Source: Lachnospiraceae bacterium (GTDB lineage Bacteria > Bacillota > Clostridia > Lachnospirales > Lachnospiraceae). From it: DNA of 64,000 nt. The stretch lies in assembly GCA_030524525.1 (NCBI GenBank), contig JAUNGI010000001.1, positions 110,851 to 174,850 of the forward strand, given 5' to 3'. The notes under the pieces were generated by a model. That model did not search any database. It was not told the origin of the DNA and saw only the letters and a list, made by a program, of their open reading frames with translations. Both the position numbers and the translations under genes were made by a program. This document shows, piece after piece, positions 16,986-25,340 of the stretch. How positions within the stretch are numbered: the first letter of the stretch is position 1; every line of letters begins with the position of its first letter.

Positions 16986-17759
16986 TTATTGCTTTTCGTA
17001 TCGCTGACGGAACGCCTCGTAGCCAAGCACGCCCATCGCGACCGAAGCGTTCAGCGAGTCGATCTGCCCCTTCATCGGGATCGACACGTTGAAATCGCAG
17101 GTCTCCTTTACCAGACGGCTGACGCCGTTCCCTTCGTTTCCGATCACGATTCCCAGCGGGCCGGTCAGATTCGCCCGATACATGACCTCGCCGTCCATAT
17201 CCGCGCAGACAAACCAAAGCCCCTGCTTTTTCAGCTCCTGCATCGTCTGCACAAGATTGGTCACCTTGGCGACCGGCGTATAATTGATCGCTCCCGCCGA
17301 GGTCTTGGCGACCGTCCCGGTCAGTCCCACGGCGCGGCGCTTCGGGATGATCACGCCGTGCGCGCCTAACTGATTGGCGGTTCGGAGGATGGCTCCCAGA
17401 TTATGCGGGTCTTCGATGCCGTCCAGCAGGATCAGAAACGGGTCCTCCCCCTTCTCCCTTGCCGCCGCAAGCAGATCCTCCACCTGCGCATATTCGTAAG
17501 CCGCCGCCTGCGCAATAACGCCCTGATGCCGTCCCTCGGCGCTCATTTGGTCAAGCCGCTCCCGCGGCACAAAGCGAAGGATCGTATCGCCCTTTTTCGC
17601 TTCGTGCACAATGCTCTGGATCGGGCCGTCCTTGCAGCCGTCCTGCACATAGAGCTTGTCGATCGTCTTTCCCGCGCGGAACGCCTCCAGCACCGCATTG
17701 CGCCCCTCGATCAAAAATTCCTCATACCGTTCTTCCATACCGCTGCCATTCCCTCTCAT
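16986..17759 (-). CDS. rlmB: 23S rRNA (guanosine-2'-O)-methyltransferase RlmB (TrmH family)
   Basis: SPOUT-class SAM-dependent methyltransferase. The 257-aa protein has an N-terminal L30-like substrate-binding region (EGRNAVLEAFRAGKTIDKLYV) and the knotted catalytic core with LDGIEDPHNLGAILRTA, IVIGNEGNGVSRLVK and SLNASVAMGVLGYE. The target position is inferred from the family, not seen. The ATG at 17759 overlaps the mrnC stop (ATGA). A second ATG at 17738 would also give a normal protein. It is cotranscribed with mrnC and sigH. Confidence 0.93.
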   Translation of the reverse strand: MRGNGSGMEERYEEFLIEGRNAVLEAFRAGKTIDKLYVQDGCKDGPIQSIVHEAKKGDTILRFVPRERLDQMSAEGRHQGVIAQAAAYEYAQVEDLLAAAREKGEDPFLILLDGIEDPHNLGAILRTANQLGAHGVIIPKRRAVGLTGTVAKTSAGAINYTPVAKVTNLVQTMQELKKQGLWFVCADMDGEVMYRANLTGPLGIVIGNEGNGVSRLVKETCDFNVSIPMKGQIDSLNASVAMGVLGYEAFRQRYEKQ

Positions 17760-18190
17760 TTCGTTCCTTCCGTCTGCTCCATCCCGAGCTTTACGAGCGC
17801 AAGCAGCCGCTCGGTCTGTCCGGTCAGATACAGGTAGCCGCAGAGCGCCTCAAAGCCGGTCGCGGTCCGATAATCGGAGACCGCCGCATGCTTCGGCACC
17901 GAAAACGACTTCGCATTCCTGCCGCGCCGGTAATACCCAAGCTCCTCCTCGGTCAGCTCCGGCAGCAGCGCCTGCGCGATCCTCGCCTGCGCCGCCGCGC
18001 TGACATAGCCGGTCGCATGCTCGTGCAAATGATGTACCTGCATATCCTTTCTGGAAACGAGCACGGAGCGGACGATCAGCTCGTAGACCGCGTCGCCCAG
18101 ATAGGCAAGCGTCAGCGGCGCATAGGTTCGGACGTCCTGCGCCGGACAGCCGAAGCGCCCCTGAATTTCTCCGATCAAATCCGTTCCCAT
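17756..18190 (-). CDS. mrnC: Mini-ribonuclease III
   Basis: Dimeric RNase III catalytic domain without an RNA-binding domain; in Bacillus it matures 23S rRNA ends. The 144-aa length is typical. The motif TLAYLGDAVYELIVR contains the catalytic aspartate, followed by the basic patch YYRRGRNAKS. The ATG at 18190 lies inside the end of cysS (16-nt overlap), so translation of the two is probably coupled. Longer upstream frames are inside cysS. Confidence 0.94.
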   Translation of the reverse strand: MGTDLIGEIQGRFGCPAQDVRTYAPLTLAYLGDAVYELIVRSVLVSRKDMQVHHLHEHATGYVSAAAQARIAQALLPELTEEELGYYRRGRNAKSFSVPKHAAVSDYRTATGFEALCGYLYLTGQTERLLALVKLGMEQTEGTK

Positions 18191-19590
18191 ACGGTTCCTT
18201 CTCTCGTATCCTTGATCTGCACGCCCTTTTCCAGCAGCTCGGCGCGGATCGCGTCCGCCCGTGCAAAATCCTTGCTCTTCTTGGCTTCCTTCCGCTCGGC
18301 GAGCCGTTCCTCGATCCATGCCGTCAGCTCCTCGTCCACCGCCGTCGTCTCCTGCGCCGGCGCTTCCAAGAGCCGCAGGGAAAGCACCTCGTCAAAGCTT
18401 TCCGCCAAAGCCCGTTTTGTGGCGTCCCCGATCTCCGCTTTCAGCATATCATAAAGCACCGTAATGGCGGAGGAGGTGTTCAAATCGCTGCAAAGCGCGT
18501 CCTCAAAACGGCGGCGGAACTCGGCGAACGCCTCACGGTCCACGGCTCCGTCCGCGGAAAGCGCCGCGATCCTCTTTTTCAGCTTTGCATAGGCGGCAGC
18601 CGCCTGATCCATGACCTCATACGAAAACTCCAGCGGCTTCCGATAGTGCGACTGTAGGCAGAACAGCCGGTAGACCATCGGGTCGTAGCCCTTGCTTTCC
18701 AGCAGCGAAACGGTCAGGAACTCGCCCTTGCTCTTGCTCATCTTTCCGGACTTGTCGTTCAGATGATGCACATGCATCCAGTAATTGCACCATTTATGCC
18801 CCAGATAAGCCTCGCTCTGCGCGATCTCGTTCGTATGGTGTGGGAAGATATTGTCCACGCCGCCGCAGTGAATGTCCATCCGTTCGCCCAGATGCTTGAT
18901 GCTGATGCCGGAGCATTCGATATGCCAGCCCGGATAGCCCACGCCCCACGGACTGTCCCATTTCAGCGCCTGATCCTCAAATTTTGATTTGGTAAACCAG
19001 AGGACAAAGTCGTTTTTGTTTTTCTTGTTCGCGTCCACCTCAACGTCGTCTCGGACGCCCTCCAAAAGCTCCTCCTCGCTGTGATTCGTCAGAACGTAAT
19101 ACTCGTTCAGCTTCGAGGTGTCGAAATATACGTTTTCTCCGGAGACATACGCATAGCCCTTTTCCAGCAGCGTCTCGACCATATGGATGAATTCGCCGAT
19201 GCAGTTCGTCGCCGGCTCCACCACGTCGGGGCGTTTGATGCAGAGCTTGCGGCAGTCCTCAAAAAACGCGTCCGTATAGAACTTTGCGATCTCCATTACG
19301 GTTTTATGCTCCCGCTTGGCGCCCTTCACCATTTTATCCTCGCCGGTATCGGCGTCGCTCGAAAGATGCCCCACGTCCGTAATATTCATGACCCGCTTGA
19401 CGTCGTAGCCCAGATAACGAAGCGTCTTCTCCAGAATATCTTCCATCAGATAGCTCCGGAGATTCCCGATATGAGCAAAATGATATACGGTAGGGCCGCA
19501 GGTATACATTCCCACTTTTCCGTCCTCATTGGGAACAAACAGCTCCACCTTCCGGGTCAGCGTGTTGTAAATTCGCAAGCGATTTTCCAT
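18175..19590 (-). CDS. cysS: Cysteinyl-tRNA synthetase
   Basis: Class I aminoacyl-tRNA synthetase charging tRNA-Cys. In its 471 aa the zinc and ATP sites are clear: Cys31 in YTCGPTVY, HIGN at 40-43, the zinc motif WHIECSGIS and KMSKSKG. An AAGGAGG precedes the ATG. The gene has a promoter at 19671-19699, but between promoter and start sits a perfect terminator hairpin (19606-19635). Full-length message must therefore read through it, which suggests attenuation. No T-box sequence was found in the short leader. Confidence 0.97.
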   Translation of the reverse strand: MENRLRIYNTLTRKVELFVPNEDGKVGMYTCGPTVYHFAHIGNLRSYLMEDILEKTLRYLGYDVKRVMNITDVGHLSSDADTGEDKMVKGAKREHKTVMEIAKFYTDAFFEDCRKLCIKRPDVVEPATNCIGEFIHMVETLLEKGYAYVSGENVYFDTSKLNEYYVLTNHSEEELLEGVRDDVEVDANKKNKNDFVLWFTKSKFEDQALKWDSPWGVGYPGWHIECSGISIKHLGERMDIHCGGVDNIFPHHTNEIAQSEAYLGHKWCNYWMHVHHLNDKSGKMSKSKGEFLTVSLLESKGYDPMVYRLFCLQSHYRKPLEFSYEVMDQAAAAYAKLKKRIAALSADGAVDREAFAEFRRRFEDALCSDLNTSSAITVLYDMLKAEIGDATKRALAESFDEVLSLRLLEAPAQETTAVDEELTAWIEERLAERKEAKKSKDFARADAIRAELLEKGVQIKDTREGTVWERI

Positions 19591-19605
19591 AGGTCAGCCT
19601 CCTTC

Positions 19606-19635
19606 AAAAAAGCCTCGTCTCCAAAGAGACGAGGC
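19606..19635 (-). terminator. Terminator hairpin in the cysS leader, possible attenuator
   Basis: A 10-bp perfect stem (GCCTCGTCTC at 19612-19621 with 19626-19635, loop CAAA on plus) is followed by six T on the minus strand. It ends only 15 nt before the cysS start codon. It may also terminate transcripts coming from the lipoprotein genes upstream. Confidence 0.8.
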
Positions 19636-19670
19636 AATACTATCTTTCTCTGAATTTTTCGTCCGTTCCC

Positions 19671-19699
19671 ATAATAGAAAACTTTTCCTGAAAAGTCAA
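19671..19699 (-). promoter_or_regulatory. Probable cysS promoter
   Basis: On the minus strand: -35 TTGACT (19699-19694, overlapping the stop codon of the upstream lipoprotein), 17-nt spacer holding the inverted repeat ACTTTTC/GAAAAGT, -10 TATTAT (19676-19671). Confidence 0.65.
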
Positions 19700-20754
19700 G
19701 GGGAAGCAAGCGCTTCCACATCCTCTTTTGTAAACGGAACCTTCGCCTCCGGCGGAATTTCCGTACACAGAAGTCTGCCGTCCGACGTTCTGCCGACCGT
19801 ATAATAGCCGTTTGTCGCGACCTCCACCACGTCGCGCCACTCCTCCACGGCGTAATTTCCATATTCCTTTCCTTCCAGCTCCTTGTGGGCGACCACGGTT
19901 CCGTCCCTCTTCAAGCCCACGACCATTCCGCCGCTCACGCTGATCGAGACAAGCTCCGTCCAGTCCGGGATCTCCCTGAGATACGCGGTCGTCAGCACCG
20001 TCCCGTCCGTCCGAACGGCATAATAATCCCCGCTGCGGTTGCTGTACGCAAGGCAGACGCAGGAATCCCACTCCGCCATATTTTCTTTTTCATAGCGCCG
20101 TGCGGCGATGCTGTCCATCGGATATATCACGCCGTAACGATCCAACAGCATGGCTCCCGCCGCCTGTACCGCCGACGCCCCCTTTGCGGCGGCGCTTCCC
20201 TCGCTTCCCGGACTTATGAGCAATTCCCCCACGCTGTCTACGGCAACATAGTCGTACATTCCGTCCAGCGAGATCCATTCAACCGGTTTTACTTCTATTT
20301 CCCCTGCCTCCTGATCGGCAAGCACAACGCTTCCGTCCCTCGTAAGCGCAGAAGGAGTATGCTTATCGTCGCACAGCGTCTTGATCTCCTTCCACTCGTT
20401 CATACGCTGTCTTTCCTGCTCGGAAAGCGCTCCCAGCGCCGCGACCGTTCCGTCCTCCCGCAGAACCGCAAAGTAATGGTAGCCGCAGAAAATCCTACGC
20501 TCCGACACGTCCGCCACAACTTCCCGCTCCGGCGCGTCGGTCGGCGAGGGCGCTTCCGGTGTGATCGTTCCCGCCGAAGGCGTCGGGTCTGTCGCCTCAC
20601 CGGTCGGTTTGACCGCCCCACCGGTCGTGGTTACGGACGGGCGGGCGCTTCCGGTCGGGTCGGTGCTTTTCCCGCCGTTTTCACCGGCACAGGCAGTCAG
20701 AAGGCAAAGGCACAAAAAGGCGCCCGCCGCGAGATTCCAAAAGCCGTTCCTCAT
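19696..20754 (-). CDS. RCC1-like repeat lipoprotein, paralogue A
   Basis: Surface lipoprotein of unknown role, 352 aa. The signal peptide ends in the lipobox LLTAC. It is followed by a Pro/Thr/Ser-rich linker (to about residue 75) and a domain with recurring phrases of the form 'LREDGTV', 'VRTDGTV', 'GLKRDGTVVA' and 'RTSDGRL', as in RCC1-type beta-propeller repeats. Signal peptide and C-terminal 60 residues closely match paralogue B, but the middle differs strongly, so the gene is a mosaic. The ATG at 20754 follows AGGGG. It is the last of three tandem copies, and its stop codon overlaps the cysS -35 region. Confidence 0.85.
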   Translation of the reverse strand: MRNGFWNLAAGAFLCLCLLTACAGENGGKSTDPTGSARPSVTTTGGAVKPTGEATDPTPSAGTITPEAPSPTDAPEREVVADVSERRIFCGYHYFAVLREDGTVAALGALSEQERQRMNEWKEIKTLCDDKHTPSALTRDGSVVLADQEAGEIEVKPVEWISLDGMYDYVAVDSVGELLISPGSEGSAAAKGASAVQAAGAMLLDRYGVIYPMDSIAARRYEKENMAEWDSCVCLAYSNRSGDYYAVRTDGTVLTTAYLREIPDWTELVSISVSGGMVVGLKRDGTVVAHKELEGKEYGNYAVEEWRDVVEVATNGYYTVGRTSDGRLLCTEIPPEAKVPFTKEDVEALASP

Positions 20755-20771
20755 GATTTCCCCTTTCTCCG

Positions 20772-21866
20772 TTATTTTTGCAGAAGCGCTTCCACGCCTT
20801 CTTTGGTAAACGATACTCCCGCCTCCGGCGGAATTTCCGTACACAGGAGTCTGCCGTCCGACGTTTTGCCGACCGTATAATACCCGTTTGTCGTGACCTC
20901 CACCACGTCGCGCCACTCCTCCACGGCGTAATTTCCGTACGGATCTTCGCTCACGCCGCCCGCACACGCTACCACGGTTCCGTTCCGTTTTAAGCCGACG
21001 TACAGTCCTCCGTCCCGGCTCTCGCAGATGGAAGCAAGCCCCGTCCAGTTTTGAATCGCCGTAATATACGAACCCGTCCGGACGGTTCCGTCCGTTCGAA
21101 CGGGATAACCGGCAATGCTTACAAAGCGGCTTTCCTCCTCCAACACCTCTGACGTCCCATCGCTTTTTCTAAAATGCAGCTTCCCGTAGCAGTCTAAAAA
21201 ATAATCGTAGTCCGCTGCTACTACGGACGCTCCCCGCACCACGTCAAGCTTTCCGTTCCGCGATTCAACCAAGGTTCCCTCGCTGTCAATGGTAATGCAG
21301 TTGTACGGATAATTCACCTTCGCCCACACCACGGGGTCGGCATCCTTCAAATATTCCAGCGTCGCAACAATCTCCAGACCTACCCAAGAAACCGCCTCCG
21401 GCATATACCGTTCCAGTTCCTCCTCAAAGGAGTCCGCAGCCGCAACCACAATGCGACCCTCCTTTGTGATCGCCGCCGGAACCTCATTGCTTTCACACAG
21501 GGAAACAATGTCCGTCCACTTCCCTACCCGTTCGGAATACTCCTCATAAAAATCCGAGTTTTCCCCCGGCTCTCCCAACAAGGCGACCGTTCCGTCCTCC
21601 CGCAGCGCCATAAAATATTTTTCGAAGGCAAAAATGGTACATTGGGGAACGGAGGCGACGACCTCCTCGGGCGCGTCGGTCGGCGAGGGCGCGTCCGGTG
21701 AGATCGCTCCTACCGAAGGCGTCGGATCCGCCGTCCCACTGGTTGCGGGCGGACGGGCGCTTCCGGTCGGTTCGGTACTTTTCCCGCCGTTTTCACCGGC
21801 ACAGGCGGTCAGAAGGCAAAAACACAAAAAAGCGCCCGCCGCGAGATTCCAAAAGCCGTTTCTCAT
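20772..21866 (-). CDS. RCC1-like repeat lipoprotein, paralogue B
   Basis: Predicted lipoprotein of 364 aa with the same signal peptide as paralogue A (lipobox LLTAC), a Pro/Thr-rich linker and RCC1-like repeats (LREDGTVAL, ITKEGRIVVA, VRTDGTVRTG, GLKRNGTVVA, KTSDGRLLC). From about residue 75 it is nearly identical to paralogue C, with roughly nine changes over about 285 residues and one in the last 165. The DNA is equally close, so the copies arose by recent tandem duplication or gene conversion. It starts 16 nt after the stop of C. Function unknown; proteins with these repeats often bind partners or cell-surface ligands. Confidence 0.87.
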   Translation of the reverse strand: MRNGFWNLAAGAFLCFCLLTACAGENGGKSTEPTGSARPPATSGTADPTPSVGAISPDAPSPTDAPEEVVASVPQCTIFAFEKYFMALREDGTVALLGEPGENSDFYEEYSERVGKWTDIVSLCESNEVPAAITKEGRIVVAAADSFEEELERYMPEAVSWVGLEIVATLEYLKDADPVVWAKVNYPYNCITIDSEGTLVESRNGKLDVVRGASVVAADYDYFLDCYGKLHFRKSDGTSEVLEEESRFVSIAGYPVRTDGTVRTGSYITAIQNWTGLASICESRDGGLYVGLKRNGTVVACAGGVSEDPYGNYAVEEWRDVVEVTTNGYYTVGKTSDGRLLCTEIPPEAGVSFTKEGVEALLQK

Positions 21867-21882
21867 GATTTTCCTTTCTCCG

Positions 21883-22962
21883 TTATTTTTGCAGAAGCGC
21901 TTCCACGTCTTCTTTGGTAAACGATACTCCCGCCTCCGGCGGAATTTCCGTACACAGGAGCCTGCCGTCCGACGTTTTACCGACCGTATAATACCCGTTT
22001 GTCGTGACCTCCACCACGTCGCGCCACTCCTCCACGGCGTAATTTCCGTACGGATCTTCGCTCACGCCGCCCGCACACGCTACCACGGTTCCGTTCCGTT
22101 TTAAGCCGACGTACAGTCCTCCGTCCCGGCTCTCGCAGATGGAAGCAAGCCCCGTCCAGTTTTGAATCGCCGTAATATACGAACCCGTCCGGACGGTTCC
22201 GTCCGTTCGAACGGGATAACCGGCAATGCTTACAAAGCGGCTTTCCTCCTCCAACACCTCTGACGTCCCATCGCTTTTTCTAAAATGCAGCTTCCCGTAG
22301 CAGTCTAAAAAATAATCGTAGTCCGCTGCTACTACGGACGCTCCCCGCACCACGTCAAGCTTTCCGTTCCGCGATTCAACCAAGGTTCCCTCGCTGTCAA
22401 TGGTAATGCAGTTGTACGGATAATTCACCTTCGCCCACACCACGGGGTCGGCATCCTTCAAATATTCCAGCGTCGCAGCAATCTCCAGACCTACCCAAGA
22501 ATCCGCCTCCTGCATATACTGTTCCCGCTCCTCCTCAAAGGATTCCGCAGCCGCAACTACAATGCGGCCCTCCTTTGTGATCGCCGCCGGAACCTCATTG
22601 CTCTCACACAGGGAAACAATATCCGTCCACTTCCTTACCCGTTCGGAATACTCCTCATAAAAATCCGAGTTTTCCCCCGGCTCTCCCAGCAAGGCGACCG
22701 TTCCGTCCTCCCGCAGCGCCATAAAATATTTTTCGAAGACAAAAATGGTACATTGGGGAACGGAGGCGACGACCTCCTCGGGCGCGTCGGTCGGCGAGGG
22801 CGCGTCCGGTGAGATCGCTCCTGCCGAAGGCGTCGGATCCGCCGTCCCACCGGTTGCGGGCAGACGGGCGCTTCCGGTCGGGTCGGTGCTTTTCCCGCCG
22901 TTTTCACCGGCACAGGCGGTCAGAAGGCAAAGCAAAAGCGCGGCAATCAAAATTTTTTTCAT
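21883..22962 (-). CDS. RCC1-like repeat lipoprotein, paralogue C
   Basis: Predicted lipoprotein of 359 aa and first gene of the tandem set. Its signal peptide (MKKILIAALLLCLLTAC) differs from that of A and B, while the sequence after the lipobox cysteine (AGENGGKST) is the same. The repeat domain is almost identical to that of B. The ATG at 22962 follows AGGAG by 7 nt; the longer frame upstream is not supported. Upstream lie a 35-36 bp repeat array and the divergent double-HTH regulator, so these lipoproteins may be under its control. That link is inferred from position only. Confidence 0.88.
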   Translation of the reverse strand: MKKILIAALLLCLLTACAGENGGKSTDPTGSARLPATGGTADPTPSAGAISPDAPSPTDAPEEVVASVPQCTIFVFEKYFMALREDGTVALLGEPGENSDFYEEYSERVRKWTDIVSLCESNEVPAAITKEGRIVVAAAESFEEEREQYMQEADSWVGLEIAATLEYLKDADPVVWAKVNYPYNCITIDSEGTLVESRNGKLDVVRGASVVAADYDYFLDCYGKLHFRKSDGTSEVLEEESRFVSIAGYPVRTDGTVRTGSYITAIQNWTGLASICESRDGGLYVGLKRNGTVVACAGGVSEDPYGNYAVEEWRDVVEVTTNGYYTVGKTSDGRLLCTEIPPEAGVSFTKEDVEALLQK

Positions 22963-23012
22963 ATTTCGTCTCCTACGCAAGATCATTTGGAATAGATAAA
23001 GAAAATATTGCA

Positions 23013-23195
23013 ATGCTTGTCTCAGTACTTGTTGTGGTAAATATTACAACACTATTGCGGTACTTGTTGCAGTAATTATTACAACGCTTATTGCGGTACT
23101 TGTTGTAACAAGTATTGCAATACTTATCGCAGTGTTCATTACAATTCTTGTCGCTATGATTATTATAATTGCATTTTATAATTTCTTGACGGAAC
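23013..23195. repeat. Degenerate 35-36 bp repeat array between lipoprotein C and the regulator
   Basis: About four units repeat with a 35-36 bp step. The near-palindrome GTTGYRGTAAWTATTACAAC lies at 23031-23050 and 23066-23085, with weaker copies at 23102-23121 and just after. On the plus strand each 36-bp unit reads as 12 hydrophobic codons (ITTLIAVLVAVI and variants). The frame is broken by one missing base in the first unit near 23052, and there is no clear ribosome-binding site. Either a regulatory repeat region or the remnant of a hydrophobic peptide gene would fit. The rest of the 22963-23361 gap holds the motif at 23270 and the regulator promoter. Confidence 0.65.
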
Positions 23196-23269
23196 TGCCA
23201 TCTTACTGTCCCAAATCAATCTTATCACAGCCTTTTTTCGCCGTCAACTTATTCCATTTGCAGGATTCA

Positions 23270-23282
23270 GCACAAAATGTGC
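23270..23282. promoter_or_regulatory. Palindromic motif upstream of the regulator, candidate operator
   Basis: GCACAAAATGTGC is an inverted repeat (GCAC with GTGC). The same 16 bases, GCACAAAATGTGCAAA, read toward the small secreted protein gene at 25749-25734. Here the motif is centred about 60 bp before the predicted transcription start. Confidence 0.5.
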
Positions 23283-23323
23283 AAAAAAATATTTTTTTCG
23301 TCTTCCCCTTGCTCTCATTTTCT

Positions 23324-23331
23324 GCTATACT
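23324..23331 (+). promoter_or_regulatory. Extended -10 promoter of the regulator gene
   Basis: TGCTATACT (TG at 23323-23324, -10 at 23326-23331) lies 30 nt upstream of the start codon. The -35 position (TTCCCC, 23303-23308) is poor, which fits a promoter that needs an activator. Confidence 0.55.
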
Positions 23332-23361
23332 TTTTTCAACACAAAAGAAAGGATTTTTCCT

Positions 23362-25263
23362 ATGGGCATTCAACACATCGGACGTTTTTTCAAGCAGCTG
23401 CAAAAAGAGTTGGGCGTAAGTCGGCAGGAGTTTTCCAAAAACATCTGCTCCGAGCGCGCGATCTATGCGATCGAGCAGGGGTTGGAAGGCGTCCATATCG
23501 ACATCTTTCAGGATCTCATGGCGAAATACGGCCTTCCCTGTACCTATCTTCCCGCTTTTCGCGACAAGGAAGAGTTTTCCGCTTTCCGGGATCTGACCGA
23601 TGCGCTCTATTATATCAAATGCTGGAATCTTTCCAGCGCCTATCCTCTGCTGCTTTATCTGCAAAGCCGTAAGTATATGAACAGTCAGATGATCTACCGA
23701 AGAGTGCAGCTTGCAAAACTGCTTCTGCTGCTTCGCTCCGGCACCGCCAAAAACACGGTCATTATGGAGACTGCCAAGCGTCTGTTTGAGGACGCCAACA
23801 TTACGCCGAAAAACTTCGAAGAGCACTATCCCTCCGCGATCGAATATCAAATGCTGATCGCCTATGCGGAATGCCTGTTATACAAGAAAAAAATCTCGGA
23901 CGCGCGGAGTCTGGCGGAGCGCATTATCAACGCCCTGACCGCCTCCAATCTCCCGCCGGAAGAAAAGCACGAGCTGCTTGGAAAGGCGGAGCTTGTTTTG
24001 GCACACATCCTGTTCGCCGCCGGATGCTATCAGGAAGCCGAAAAAACTTCCTCCTCCGGTATGGAACGCTGTGTCCGCCACTACAACCATGACGCGCTTC
24101 CGGAGCTGATCTGCTGGAACGCGCTCTCGCAGGAACGACTCGGCAACCGCGCGCTTGCCAAGCAGCTGCTGAACGACCTCTATTCGTTCCTGTGCCTGAA
24201 CTATCGGCGTCTGGCGGATAGGATCTATCGGATTGCCAAAGAAAATGTAGCCGAAACGGACATTCTGCCGGAGAAAAAACCGGCTCCGCAGCCCGACATC
24301 TTTCCGTTTCCGCAGGAAGATCCCGACCTTATCAAGCAGCTTCTGGCGCAAAAGCCGCCGATTAACTGCGCATATCAGCTCGGCGACATCATCCGCGATC
24401 TGCGGATACAGCAGAACATGACGCAGGCGGAGCTGGCGGACGGACTGTGCGACCGCTCCCAGCTTTCCAAAATCGAAAAAGGACAGTTTGCTCCCGTCAG
24501 AACCTTAGCCGGAGCCCTTTTGGAGCGTCTCGGCCTGCGCACCAATAACTTTTCTTTTTTTACAACCAAACAGGATTACGAATTCTCAGAACTGAAATAT
24601 GATTATACGCTCTATAATCTGCACAACGAATACGACAAGCTTTCGGAGCCGGAGGACTTCCTTCGCTCCGAGGAGGAAAAAAGCAACCGCCTGATGCGGC
24701 AGTCCGCCCTGCTCCTATGCGCCTCCGCCACGCGGGATCGCAAAGCACAGCTGGCAAGACTGGAGGAGGGACTTGCCTGCACGTTTCAAGGCTCTTGGGA
24801 GTCGATCCATACGAAAAAGGGGCTTACCTATAACGAATCCTCCTTTTTCATAAACTTTTTACAGTGCTACAACTCGCTGGGCGAACACGAAAAGGCGCTG
24901 GCTCTGGCAGTGCAGCTGATCGACTTTCACTCGCACAAGACCTACGAGCCGGACGCCCGCTGGCGCGTATTTGAACCGGTGACCTATTTCTATATCTTCG
25001 CGCAGTACAATCTGGGAAATTACGCCGAAGTGGACAAGGTTGTAAGCGGTCTTTCCAAGGATCTGCCGCTCAACGATTTGTCCAATCCGGCATACCTGTA
25101 CTTTTTCAGTTGTCAGGCGCTGATCCATTTGAACCGCAGTACCGAGGAGGTTCTGACGCATGCAAACGCCGCGGCAGCCGCGTTTCGCCTTCTCGGCAAC
25201 CAGCAAGAGCTCGACCATTTCCGTAAAATGCTCTTGGAAGAATATGGGCTCCGCATCGAATAA
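23362..25263 (+). CDS. Transcriptional regulator with two HTH+TPR modules
   Basis: A 633-aa cytosolic protein built as a tandem duplication. An N-terminal XRE-type HTH (about residues 1-60) is followed by alpha-helical TPR-like repeats (about 70-290). After a Pro-rich linker (about 305-330) come a second, more canonical HTH (LGDIIRDLRIQQNMTQAELADGLCDRSQLSKIEKGQ, about 352-388) and a second TPR-like region (about 430-630). A single module resembles peptide-sensing Rgg/PlcR/Rap (RRNPP) regulators; two in one chain is unusual. The first HTH is divergent (SRQEFSKNICSERAIYAIEQG). AAAGGA lies 8 nt before the ATG. It is divergent from the lipoproteins and convergent with a small secreted protein. 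Ligand unknown. Confidence 0.88.
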   Translation: MGIQHIGRFFKQLQKELGVSRQEFSKNICSERAIYAIEQGLEGVHIDIFQDLMAKYGLPCTYLPAFRDKEEFSAFRDLTDALYYIKCWNLSSAYPLLLYLQSRKYMNSQMIYRRVQLAKLLLLLRSGTAKNTVIMETAKRLFEDANITPKNFEEHYPSAIEYQMLIAYAECLLYKKKISDARSLAERIINALTASNLPPEEKHELLGKAELVLAHILFAAGCYQEAEKTSSSGMERCVRHYNHDALPELICWNALSQERLGNRALAKQLLNDLYSFLCLNYRRLADRIYRIAKENVAETDILPEKKPAPQPDIFPFPQEDPDLIKQLLAQKPPINCAYQLGDIIRDLRIQQNMTQAELADGLCDRSQLSKIEKGQFAPVRTLAGALLERLGLRTNNFSFFTTKQDYEFSELKYDYTLYNLHNEYDKLSEPEDFLRSEEEKSNRLMRQSALLLCASATRDRKAQLARLEEGLACTFQGSWESIHTKKGLTYNESSFFINFLQCYNSLGEHEKALALAVQLIDFHSHKTYEPDARWRVFEPVTYFYIFAQYNLGNYAEVDKVVSGLSKDLPLNDLSNPAYLYFFSCQALIHLNRSTEEVLTHANAAAAAFRLLGNQQELDHFRKMLLEEYGLRIE

Positions 25264-25290
25264 ACGCAGCAAGGACTGTTCCTCATAGAA

Positions 25291-25330
25291 AAAAACAAAG
25301 GGAGACCACGCTCGGTCTCCCCTTGCTTTT
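25291..25330. terminator. Bidirectional terminator between the regulator and the small secreted protein
   Basis: AAGGGAGACC (25298-25307) pairs with GGTCTCCCCTT (25314-25324) with one bulge. T-rich runs flank it on both strands, and it lies between two convergent stop codons. Confidence 0.85.
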
Positions 25331-25340
25331 TCTATTTTCG

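Noticed and set aside
19600-19700. T-box riboswitch before cysS
   Set aside because: The leader is too short and lacks the conserved T-box sequence; only a terminator hairpin is present.
23031-23121. CRISPR array
   Set aside because: The 35-36 bp units are contiguous and degenerate, with no unique spacers and no cas genes.
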